DNA of 64,000 nt from Blastomyces gilchristii SLH14081 (lineage: Eukaryota; Ascomycota; Eurotiomycetes; Onygenales; Ajellomycetaceae): the NCBI RefSeq assembly GCF_000003855.2, contig NW_003101679.1, positions 4,301,393 through 4,365,392 of the forward strand. Direction: 5' to 3'. The position numbers and the translations under genes are program-made. The notes beneath the pieces were generated by a model. The model ran no database searches. It worked only from the letters and a program-made list of their open reading frames with translations, and was not told the DNA's origin. Shown here piece by piece: positions 28,001-38,258 of the stretch. Positions within the stretch are counted from its first letter, which is position 1. Every line of letters starts with the position of its first letter.

Positions 28001-29240
28001 CTCAAATGAGATTTAAAGTCATTTAAAGCAATAAAAATAATTTAAATTGAGAAGTGGAAATCATGGTCTCATTTGGAAAATGTGACAAGAGTAGACAGTA
28101 AGTCTCACTGAGACAGTATGAGACTACTATCTAATGTTAAAACCGTGTAATGGGATCAGTTGAATTGATAATGAGACTATCAAAAAATCTGGTCCTGGTT
28201 CCAGACACGGTCACACAGTCAGTCTAATCACATCATTCAGATATATTATCATGAAGATATTCAGATATGCATGAAGTGTTTTATTAATGAAAGACTGAAA
28301 TGCTGCAGAGATATTAGTCAGATTAAAAGACATCACTAGATATTCAAACAATCTCAGTGCAGTTCTAAAGACAGTCTTTCATTCATTCTCAGATTATATT
28401 CATAGCTGTGTATATATATTAATTACATTCAGTTGTATAAATATAACAGCTTCTGTGAGACAGTTGATCACATTCTCAATCAGAGATAGAAGATAGCAGC
28501 TCTTTATTATCTTGAAGTTCAGATTACAGTAGTCTACACACAATCTGAGATCTTTATTCTTCTTCTTTACAAATATTACAGAGACTTCTATGAAAGTCTG
28601 TGAAGATCAGATGAAGTCATTCTTCAGATTCTTCTTTATATAGATCTGCAAGATCTCTGTCTCATAATAAGAGAGCTTATAGACTGATTCTCAGAAGAGT
28701 TTCTACTCTTCTATTAAATCTATTATCAGATTCTTCTTACAGTGAGAGAGAAGCTCAGCTGCCTTTACTAAGCTAAATATCTCTGCAAGATCTCAGTATT
28801 TCTCTGATATCTGAAGCTTGATTTCCATGATCACAAGATTCTCAGACACTTGTAAAGTTATTATATAGATGAGCTTGTCTTCTCTAATCAACTCTACAGT
28901 ATTAACTGATTCTATCTTCATAAGTAAGTCTGTCAACACTGATTAGAAGTATAAACCTGACTTATAGACAGCTATGTGTGAATTGTGTCTTTAAAGTCAT
29001 ACAAGTTTCAAGTACATATCATCTGCAATGTCTGTAATAATCACAGTTTCTGCAAATCTTCTTCAGATTTCAGAGAGATCTTGCAATTCAAAGATAACTC
29101 TTACAAGTCTCTCAGCTCTCAGATCTGAGTTCTCACACTCTGCTTATTATAAGAGCAGGTTCTCAGTCTTCATCTTTCAGCTCATATACTTCATGACTGT
29201 TTTCTTGGGGGGGGCAGATGACCTGGAATTCTGAGTTCAT
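25100..29240 (-). pseudogene. Pol remnant of Gypsy copy 3, interrupted by hAT derivative
   Basis: Minus-strand decayed Pol homologous to copies 1, 2 and 4. 25937-26167 (integrase) reads SESKNIYNACFDSVLMIVNYF; 27290-27475 (RNase H start) reads MNFYRQFIFVFMRIFLTLTD then KRLLRRENCENF. The RT is split by 27722-28226. Stops throughout. A stretch at about 29190-29230 with a run of eight G does not match the sister copies. Confidence 0.83.
27722..28226. mobile_element. Non-autonomous hAT derivative (505 bp, MITE-like)
   Basis: Flanked by the 8-bp duplication ATCACATC (27714-27721 and 28227-28234); without it the Gypsy RT sequence is continuous with its sister copies. Ends are TAGACTG and CAGTCTA. 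About 90 bp at the left end match the left end of the large hAT at 11371 apart from C-to-T/G-to-A changes, and the last 30 bp match its right end (CACGGTCACACA core). It is too short to encode a transposase. It has subterminal repeats of the form GGTCTCATTT in both orientations (for example near 27870 and 28066). Unlike its surroundings it keeps CpG, CpC and GpG, so it shows the ancestral terminal sequence. Confidence 0.92.
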
Positions 29241-30508
29241 TAATACTTTTCATACTTGTGAGATAGCAGTACTGCAGTGCAGTCTCTTCTCATAAGCAAG
29301 TATTTTTTATCAGAGAAGTAACAGATTCAGGTGTCAGCTTCAAGACTCTTAAAAAGGCTATTACTGACTCTGTCTATAACTTCTCAAATTCTCATTTTAA
29401 TTTATTCAGACAGTTGCATGGAGATATTCTGATTTAGAATAGATAAAGCAGAGTTTCTTTTTCTTAATCTCTCTGTTATATACTCTATTTATAAGAGCTT
29501 GTAAGACTCTTTCTCTCTGCTCAGTAGTCAGACATAAATCTCTCTATATCTTATTATCTTTTTCTGACAAATCTGTTCTCTATTATTCTGACTCTTACAG
29601 AGCTGATTAATAATCTGCTCTTCACAGATCTATGACTCTTACAGTGATTTATAAGCAGTGAATGAAAGTTATCAGTTTCTTCAGAGTTAAGAACTTAGAG
29701 TCTTACTCAATGAGCTTATTCTATATATCTTTATTCAGTCTCTTCATAAATATTATTATTCAGATCTTATTTCAGAGCCCTGTTTTCACAGATCTCAATT
29801 CATATCATAATTTCATGAAGTATTATAAGTAGTCTTCATCAGATTTCTCATCTCTTTTTCTAATATTAGTAATCATAGCTCAGATGTTCTCTGTTCAGCT
29901 CACAGAGTCTTTTAACTTACTCTCTAGATAAGTTTTAAGAATAGATTAGTGAGATCTCTTATAATCATTCTCTAAATAATTCAGTCAGTTCTTGACTTCA
30001 GTGTAATAGAGGTCTGTTATTGTATAGATGACAGCTTCTTTATCTTTTATATCACACAGCTGAGCTTGTAAGTCAATTTCAAATACAAACTTATAAAAGC
30101 TTTTATAGATTGTGATTCAATAAGTGATCTTAAGTGATTACAGCTTAAGAAAGTTTCTTTTCAGTTTATAAGTATCTCTGAAGATTATGTCTAAAGACTC
30201 AGTTCAAGAGTGTTTACAGACAGTAAGCATTCTTTGTAGAAAAATAGCTTGATTTTATGAAAGATGCTCAAGAATGTTCTTTACTGAGATTGATTCATTT
30301 GTGAATTTGAAGAATTTCTCTGTTATAGATACAGAGAATAGTATTCTGTAAGTAATTGATAAGTTCTCTAAGACTTCTTCTACAGAGATTATTCATGATT
30401 CAGATAACTGCTTCTAAGTGTCTGTAGTAAAGTTTGCAGAGATTGAAGTATATAAGTTTCTAGTTCTTTCAGTTATAACAGGCAGTTGCTGACTGACTGA
30501 GCTTGAAA

Positions 30509-30766
30509 TGTAAGAATAAGTGCTCACAGACAATTATTTAAGTATTTACAGCTTGACATGATATGTACTGTTAACTACTAAAAGTATTCATGATAGAAAG
30601 ATAAAATGTAGAGATTAAATATATAATAGTATTCAAGCTGAGTTATAAATAGTATTCGCGAACTCCAGTCTATATAGTTGTGTGTAGTCAAGAGCTGCTA
30701 GCTTTATTAATTACACAAGAGATAGAAATAGAGGTAAAGAATCCGTGAGAAGCAGGATTTCTTACA
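30509..30766 (-). repeat. 5' LTR of Gypsy copy 3
   Basis: 258 bp, minus orientation, partner of 22967-23260. Partly mutated; CGCGAACTCCAG is kept at about 30656-30667. Confidence 0.93.
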
Positions 30767-30771
30767 GCAGT

Positions 30772-32231
30772 GTTGATATTCTTTGTATACAGTTATTATA
30801 TAATTTATATCAGAGATACATGCAGAAAACAGATCTTTATTACTAGAGAGAATAATTGCAGTGATTCTCTGTTTTTATATTATAAAGATAAGTTATTCTT
30901 ATTTCTTTCTTCTCTCTTTTCTCTTCTTCTTCAACTTATCACTAAATTCAAGCTAATATGAAAACTATTAAAACACTTCTAGAAACTCTCAAATTGAAGA
31001 GTATAGACTAATCAAATTTTAAATACAGAAGAATTAAATTATATTCAATATTACTAATTATTTATTCTCTCTTAATAAAATCACAGTCACATCTTTCTCT
31101 CTCTCTCTTAAATAAAACATGATCTGTGAAAAGCAAGTATCACATCAGATTATAATGATTAATACAGTCTCAGTACACAGAACTGTATATATACAGTGCA
31201 TGCTAAACTGAGAGACTGTATAAGTTGTAAATCAGTATCAGCATCTCAGAGAGAGCTGTGCAGTGTGAGAAAGCTGCAACTCTCAGTTATATACACAGAG
31301 AGTGAATCATTACAGTAAGTGTATATATATTGTATGAAAGTAATGCTTTTTAATAACACTCAGTCTCTGATATTATGAAAATAGAGTCTCTTCATGAGAT
31401 CTGTTTTTATCAGAAGTCAGAGAATCTTATATTTCTCAAGATTATCTTCACTTATCTTATCTATGAAATCAATGAGAGAAATCATTAATTTCAGTATTCT
31501 GCTCTTAATACTATTCAAGTGACAGCAGAGTTCATTCTGATCACACTTTTTAAGTGTATGTTTTCTAAATATTCACATTTATACAGATATATACTGATTA
31601 TTTATTAGATGATATTAAGATAATGACTTATTACAGCTGTGTTATTCTCACTATGAGAAATACATAATTGATAATAAATATTATAAAGACTCTGAGAAGT
31701 GAGTATTTTAAAGATACTGCAGCTCTGTGATCTTGATTTTTTATATTTTTATATTTTATTTTTTTCTTTTTCTTTTATTTTTTTTTATTTATTCTGATTT
31801 TTTCTTGTTTTTGTTTTATTTTTTGTTTTTTGTTTTTTTTTTATATTTTATATTTTTTTCATAATTAAAATTATATGAATTATGATCTATATTCAGAAAA
31901 GTAATAATATTTGATAATACTCTTTATTGAATTTTCAATAAATGAGTACTATGTTATAATATTATGTAAGTGAGAAGTGATTTCATAATCTCATTTAATG
32001 TTATTCTCAATAATGAGATCAGAATGAAAATGTGACTAAGAATTTAAATATATTCTTTATTCAGAACTAGATTTTTATTTGAAAAGTGAATCTGAGATCT
32101 TTAATATTTGAAATAACATAATTTGAGATCAATGTGATAAACATAAATTATGATCAGAAGTAATGCTTTTAGATAACATAATAACTATAAAGTTTGATTC
32201 TGGTCTCAGACACGGTCACACAATTAGTCTA
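30772..32231 (-). other. Right arm of the hAT element, no gene recognised
   Basis: Continuation of the hAT after Gypsy copy 3. It contains a T-rich low-complexity tract at about 31735-31865 and ends with the right terminus (TTAGTCTA at 32224-32231). A 63-codon open stretch at 30770-30961 has no recognisable similarity and is not called. Confidence 0.6.
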
Positions 32232-32239
32232 TTGCATAG

Positions 32240-33000
32240 TGGTATAAATCACTGTCTATCATGACCTTCATATTATACATGTTATTAATCACAGTAGATA
32301 TAAGAATCACATTCATTATCATTTTCTCTTTAAATTGTTATTATCTGATCTCTTCAAGCTTCTGTTTACAAATTTGAATAGAAGCTAATCTTTTCTCTGT
32401 TTCACTGAGATATTCTCATAGTTATTCTCTGAATCTTTCTCTAATACAATGTGATTGATGTGAACAGGTGCTGATTCATTCTTTAAATAAGAAGACACTG
32501 ATCTTTCTCTTGAATATGAAGATATATAGGTTAATTAGCAGTTAAAAGCAATGTGTTCTAATCAGTTACAGTTGATATATACTCTATATTAATGTCAATC
32601 AGTGACTTCTTCAGAAGTGATCTCAGAGACTCAGAAGTCTGTTCAGACAGTGAAGACTCTTACTTATATATAGACATTTGAGTCTATTCAATTCATAGCA
32701 TCTGCATTATTGTTATTTCTCAGTGTGAGTGTATAAGTCACTGAGATGTAACATCTTCTGCCACTGTTCTGTATATTCTTGAGCTTGATAAGACAGTCAT
32801 TCATTGTCTGAAGCTGTGTGCAGAAGCCTTCATAAGTTGAGTCTTTGTCTATGCTTATAAGAGTCTGTAAGAGTTTAAAAGTCAATATCTTCTTAAGCAT
32901 GCTAATCTTCATTCAATTCTCTTAAGACTGATCACCTGCTTCTAGAATCTTGATATTAAAGTCAGAGATAAATGTTATAAGAGAAATGTTTCTATGTTAA
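32240..33000 (-). pseudogene. Gag remnant of family B Gypsy
   Basis: Minus-strand sequence displaced from pol by the hAT. The segment 32688-32912 stays open and reads YEGFCTQLQTMNDCLIKLKN, compatible with a Gag-type protein with a following cysteine, but similarity is weak. The assignment rests mainly on its position between the 5' LTR (33817-34148) and pol. The stretch 33000-33816 shows nothing recognisable. Confidence 0.45.
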
Positions 33001-33816
33001 GTAATCTGTAAATAAATTTAATACTTTATGTTGTATAAACAGTGTATTAGAAACAAGAATATCAAGATATTTCATAATATTTATCAGATATATAAAACAC
33101 TGATTCACATGCTTTTATTCAGAGATGTTCCTTCCCCCACCATACAATTCTTCAATCATTTATTAATGTGTCAAACTTGATTAATTATTCAATCAATGAA
33201 ATCTTCATTTATACTTAGTTTCACAAGCATTTTCATTCTTCATGATGAGTAGAGAGTGAAATCAGAAGTATTGAAATATATAGAAGTATCTAAGCATTCT
33301 TTCAGTACTTTTATATTTAATTCTGTAGATGCTGAAATTGCATGAGTTTCTTATTATAATAATTATTGAATCTCTTCATATTGATATTATTGAGTTGCAT
33401 GCATATCAGCTATTTATTATTATTATAGTTTCAACATTACTCAGAGTCACTGTAACACTGTGTCTATACTTATATTTAAAAGTTTCATATTATCATTAAA
33501 CATGATTATATCAATTGTTGAATGTGTAATTGTATGAATATCTTATATATCTGAGTATTAGAACTCTCAGATCTTTTACTGATATTCTCTTATAAAATCT
33601 TATTCTCTTTATAAGATCTTGTTATAGAGTCAGAGTAACTGATAAGCAAGCTTCTATCTAAGAACTATCTGAGAACTCAGTGTCTGCTTATCTGTGTTTT
33701 CTCTTTCTTATACATTGTTACATGTTCAGATATCTCTTGATAAATAATTATTTCTGATGAGAAGATGATGTATAAATAATTATTTTCTAATAAGAAGACA
33801 ATGAATGTTTTTATAG

Positions 33817-34148
33817 TGTAAGAGGCCTACACTGAATAGATCAGTATAATATTATAGGTCTTATATAACAAAGATAAAAATGTTAAAGAAGAAAGAAAAG
33901 AGAAAGTATGAGAATCAGTAATTGAGATGAATATTTATACACGTATGTGATGAAGCTTCAGAGTGGAAGAATATACACATGTTCATAGCAGCTGAGAATC
34001 AGTGATTGAGAATGGCTGAGAATCAGAGTGTATGCATTTATAGCGGCTGAGAATTGGCAATTGAGAATGGCTGAGAATCGGAGCGTACGTGAAATCTGTG
34101 AAGTGTAACAGAATAGTCTATATAATTGATCGGGCGCAGCCTGCCACA
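33817..34148 (-). repeat. 5' LTR of family B Gypsy (332 bp)
   Basis: Same length as 7513-7844. CpG is kept at its outer end (about 34045-34135). A TATATA motif (minus strand) occurs near 34118 within the U3 side. Followed by the ATCAG duplication. Confidence 0.93.
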
Positions 34149-34153
34149 ATCAG

Positions 34154-34664
34154 CTCTGTAGTTGAAATAGAGATCTTTATTAAATCTTTTTTAACATTTC
34201 TTTATAGTAAGTGAAGAATCAGAATACTTGAAATTCTTCTTTACTTTCTCTGTACTGAAGTTATTATAGTGCTGTTTAGATCTTATTATTAATTATTTAG
34301 AAAAGATCTTATTAGTCTTTTTCTCAGAGAATTGATTATTTAAATAGATTTAAAAAGTCAGGTTAACAAGCTCAGTGCAATTGATTAATAAACTCTGATA
34401 TTATAATATTATTATCTGCATCTTATAAGTCAGCTTTATAAGATAAAGCTATGTTTTTAATTAATCTAAATTATCAGTTAATTTCTCTCAATATTCTTTA
34501 AATCTTATATTGAAATTGAAAGAATTCTTATCATTTTATTAATATAATAAGTTGAATTACTATACTACTATGAAGCTGCAGTTATAATAATCTTTAATTT
34601 AATTTAGTAGAAAGTTCTTGAATTCTTCTTAAGTTATAATAGTATTAATACACTCAAGCTCTCT
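34154..34664 (-). pseudogene. Oldest Gypsy relic (family C), protease/gag part
   Basis: Sequence between family B Gypsy and Gypsy copy 4, continuous with 6082-7512 once the insertion is removed. Minus strand at about 34380-34445 reads D-A-D-N-N-I-I-I-S-E-F-I-N-Q-L-H, resembling the DSGADxNFISExxVxQL region of retroelement aspartic proteases, with a stop and lost glycine. Gag should lie further right. Weak but consistent in order with the RT at 6082-7300. Confidence 0.5.
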
Positions 34665-34669
34665 CTTCT

Positions 34670-34927
34670 TGTAAGAAATCCCGCTTCTCGCGGATTCTTT
34701 ACCCCTATTCCTATCTCTCGTGTAATCAATAGGGCTAGCGGCCCTTGGCTACACACAACTATATAGACTGGAGTTTGTGAATACTATTTACAACTCAGCT
34801 TGAATACTATTATATATTTAATTTCTACATTTTATCTTTCTACTGTGAATACTTCTAGTAGTTAACAGTATATATCATGTCAAGCTGCAAACACCTGAAT
34901 AATCACCTGTAAGCACTTATTCTTATA
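34670..34927 (+). repeat. 5' LTR of Gypsy copy 4, the least mutated LTR
   Basis: 258 bp, starts TGTAAGAAATCCCGC and ends TTCTTATA. It keeps CpG, CCC and GGG through its first 80 bp, where the 3' LTR is fully converted. TATATAG at 34760-34766 is a plausible TATA box, and AGCTTGAA at 34797-34804 lies about where transcription would start. Confidence 0.94.
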
Positions 34928-34928
34928 T

Positions 34929-34936
34929 TTCAAGCT
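34929..34936 (+). promoter_or_regulatory. Probable self-priming primer-binding site of the chromodomain Gypsy family
   Basis: TTCAAGCT begins two bases after the 5' LTR and is exactly complementary to AGCTTGAA at 34797-34804, about 37 bp downstream of the LTR TATA box. No TGG-starting tRNA-type site is present at this spot. Tf1/sushi-type elements prime reverse transcription from the folded-back 5' end of their own RNA, which this arrangement fits. The same pair occurs in copies 2 and 3. Confidence 0.55.
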
Positions 34937-37784
34937 CAGTCAGTCAGCAACTGTCTATTATAACTGAAAGAACTAGAAACTTATATACTTCAATCTCTGT
35001 AAACTCTACTGCAGACACTCAGAAGCAGTCATCTGAATTATGAATAACTCTTATAAAAGAAGTCTCAGAGAACTTATCAATCACTTATGAGATATTATTC
35101 TCTGCATCTATAACAGAGAAATTCTTTGAACTTATAAATAAATCAATCTCAGTGAAGAACATTCTTGAGCATCTTTCACAGAACTAAGCTATTTTTCTAC
35201 AAGAAATACTTACTATCTGTAAACACTCTTGAACTGAGTCTCTAGACATGATCTTCAGAGATACTTATAAATTAAAAAGAAACTTTCTTAAGTTATAATT
35301 ACTTAAGATCACTTATCAAATCATAATCTATAAAAACTTTTACAAGTTTATATTTGAAATTGACTTACAAGCTCAGCTGTGTGATATAAAAGATGAAGAA
35401 GCTGTTATCTATGTAATAACAGATCTTTATTACACTGAAGTCAAGAACTGACTGAATTATCTAGAGAATAATCATAAGAGATTTCACTGATTCATTCTCA
35501 AAATCTATCTAGAGAATAAGTTGAAAGACTTTATAAGTTAAACAGAGAACATCTGAACTGTGATTATTAATATTAGAAAAAGAGATGAGAAATCTGATGA
35601 AGACTACTTACAGCACTTCATAAAATTATAATATGAATTAAGATCTGTGAAAACAGAGCTCTGAAACAAGATCTGAATGATAATATTTATAAAAAGACTA
35701 AATAAAGATATGCAGAACAAGCTCATTGAGTAAGACTCTAAGCTCTTAACTCTGAAAAAACTGATAACTCTCATTCATTACTTACAGATTACTATGAGAG
35801 CTATAGATTTATAGAGAGTGAATCACTGACTGACTCTGTAAGAGTCAGAACAACAGAGAACAGATTTATTAGAAAAAGATGATAAGATATAGAGAGATTC
35901 ATATCTGACTGCTGAGCAGAGAGAGAGAGCTTTATAAGCTCTTATAAACAGAGTATATAATAGAGAGATTAAGAAAAAGAGACTCTGCTTTATCTGTTCT
36001 AAATCAGAATATCTCTGTGCAAACTGTCTGAATAAACTAAAATAGAAATTTGAAGAGTTATGAACAGAGTTAGTAACAGTCTTCTTAAGAGTCTTGAAGC
36101 TGATATCTGAATCTGTTACTTCTTCAATGAAAATACTTGCTTATGAGAAGAGACTGTACTGTGATACTACTATCTCACAAGTATAAAAAGTATTAATAAA
36201 CTCAGAATCTCAGATCACTGTGATGTCTCTAAAGCTTATGAAGTGAATGAGCTGAAAGATGAAGACTGAGAATCTGCTCTTATAATAAATAGAATATGAG
36301 AACTCAGATCTGAGAACTGAGAAACTTACAAGAGTCATCTTTAAATTACAAGATCTCTCTGAAATCTGAAGAAGATTTGCAGAAACTGTGATTATTACAG
36401 ACATTGCAGATGACATGTACTTGAAACTTGTATAACTTTAAAGACACAATCACACATAGCTGTCTGTAAGTCAGGTTTATACTTCTAATCAGTGTTGACA
36501 GACTTACTTATGAAGATAGAATCAGTTAATGCTGTAAAGTTGATTAGAGAAGACAAGCTCATCTATATAATAACTTTACAAGTGTCTGAGAATCTTGTGA
36601 TCATGGAAATCAAGCTTCAGATATCAGAGAAATACTGAGATCTTGCAGAGATATTCAGCTTAGTAAAGACAGCTGAGCTTCTCTCTCACTGTAAGAAGAA
36701 TCTGATAATAGATTTAATAGAAGAGTAGAAACTCTTCTGAGAATCAGTCTATAAGCTCTCTTATTATGAGACAGAGATCTTACAGATCTATGTGAAGAAG
36801 AATCTGAAGAATAACTTTATCTGATCTTCATAGATCTCTGTGAAAGTCTCTATGATATTCATAAAGAAGAAGAATAAAGATCTCAGATTGTGTGTAGATT
36901 ATCACAATCTGAACTTCAAGATAATAAAGAGCTGCTATTCTCTGTCTCTAATTAAGAATGTAATTAACTGTCTTACAGAAGCTGTTATATTCATACAACT
37001 AAATATAATCAATGTATATACATGGCTGTGAATATAGTCTGAGAATAAATAAAAGACTGTCTTTAGAACTGCACTGAGATTATTTAAATATCTAGTGATG
37101 TCTTTTGATCTGACTAATATCTCTGCAGCATTTCAGTCTTTTATTAATAAAACACTTTATATATATCTGAATATCTTTATAATAATATATCTGAATAATG
37201 TGATGATGTACTCTGTGAAGAAGAAAGAACACACTGAGCATATATGAAGTGTATTGAAGATCTTAGATGAGACAGAACTGTATATTAAGCTTATAAAGTA
37301 TAACTTCAGTGCTTACTGAATTAATTTCCTAGAATATATAATCACTGTAGATGATATTCAGATGAAATCTTTATAAGTTAAGACTATTCTATCATGACTG
37401 AAGTTAACTAGTATTCATGAGATTCAGATCTTTCTGAGCTTTGTGAATTTCTATAGACAGTTTATCTTTATATTTATGAGAATCTTCTTGACTCTTACAG
37501 ACATACTGAAGAGTGAAAATAAGAAGAAATTATTTCATAAACAGAGAATGAAAAGATTGTTGAGAAGAAAGAACTGTAAGAACTTTCTTATCTCAGAAGC
37601 TCACAGAGTCTTTACAAGATTAAAACAGATATTTATAAATACAGTGATACTATTTCACTTTGATTTCTTACTCTTAATCAGATTAAAGACAGATATCTTC
37701 TTTTTTATAATTTCAGAAATAGTCTTATAACTATAGTCAAATGAGAACTAGGTTTTAATAGCCTTTTCTCACAGAAGATGCAGA

Positions 37785-37884
37785 NNNNNNNNNNNNNNNN
37801 NNNNNNNNNNNNNNNNNNNNNNNNNNNNNNNNNNNNNNNNNNNNNNNNNNNNNNNNNNNNNNNNNNNNNNNNNNNNNNNNNNNN
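37785..37884. other. Assembly gap, exactly 100 N
   Basis: A run of 100 N, the conventional placeholder for a gap of unknown length. It sits within the RNase H to integrase part of Gypsy copy 4, next to an inverted piece. Confidence 0.99.
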
Positions 37885-38258
37885 TTCTATAAGAGAAGAA
37901 GAGAGAATTAAGAGACTCTTCAGTTAATCTCTTTACAACACTCAGTCTGAGCATTCTGTAAAGCTTTTCTGTCTTCTCTAATCTCTCTGTATCTGTCACT
38001 CTGATCTTCTTAATATAGTCTGATCTGTGAGAGAGTTCATTCACTGAGTTCTTAGTTTTCTTGATATATTCTATCTTGAATCAGAACTCACTTAGTCTCT
38101 GAGCTCAGCAAATCTGTCATCATAAGAGTTTCTTGATTAAAGTAAACTATTATAAGCTATTATGATCAGTTCTAACAGTAATCACTGTCACAAGGCTCTC
38201 AAAGTAGTGATATCAGTGATGAAAGAATTTCACTATTATAAGAAGCTTCTGATCATGA
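37885..38258 (-). other. Inverted internal segment of Gypsy copy 4
   Basis: These about 374 bases match the minus-strand orientation of the family (for example 18770-19115 of copy 2) while both sides of it, up to 37780 and from 38260, run in plus orientation. In copy 1 the same stretch (about 2322-2683) is colinear. One breakpoint coincides with the 100-N gap; the other, near GAATATCATG at 38253-38262, is gapless. Confidence 0.85.

Larger units (their letters stand above)
22967..30766 (-). mobile_element. Chromodomain Ty3/Gypsy element, copy 3, full length with nested hAT derivative
   Basis: Flanked by GCAGT at 22962-22966 and 30767-30771. LTRs are 22967-23260 (3') and 30509-30766 (5'). Length is 7800 bp; subtracting the 505-bp insertion, its 8-bp duplication and a 36-bp duplication in the 3' LTR gives 7251 bp, almost exactly copy 2. 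Order from right to left: gag 29300-30490, protease about 28980-29240, RT about 28250-28620 and 27490-27720 around the insertion, RNase H 26980-27480, integrase 25450-26560, chromodomain about 25200-25340, extra region about 23980-24900. The host is the hAT element. Non-functional. Confidence 0.95.
11371..32231 (-). mobile_element. hAT DNA transposon split by two nested Gypsy elements
   Basis: The element starts TAGACTGACTG at 11371 and ends with a sequence finishing TTAGTCTA at 32231. It is flanked by an 8-bp duplication TTGCATAG (11363-11370 and 32232-32239), the TSD length diagnostic of hAT elements. The native pieces are 11371-15012, 22267-22966 and 30772-32231, about 5.8 kb in total. Minus-strand remnants between about 11900 and 13480 match hAT transposase (see that entry). 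Terminal inverted repeats are short (TAGACT). The first 90 bp match the small derivative at 27722 except for transitions. The element sits inside family B Gypsy and is itself heavily mutated. Confidence 0.9.
7513..34148 (-). mobile_element. Full-length Ty3/Gypsy element, family B, carrying the nested hAT insertion
   Basis: Two 332-bp direct repeats (7513-7844 and 33817-34148) with TG..CA ends are flanked by the same 5-bp duplication, ATCAG (7508-7512 and 34149-34153). Coding is on the minus strand, so 33817-34148 is the 5' LTR. Gag-like sequence lies near 32690-32910, protease at 11150-11363, RT near 10000-10700, then RNase H and integrase towards 8200. Removing the hAT and one copy of its 8-bp duplication leaves about 5.77 kb, a normal Gypsy size. 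A purine-rich tract (minus-strand GAAAAGAGAGGAC) adjoins the 3' LTR at 7845-7865. All reading frames are broken. Confidence 0.92.
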
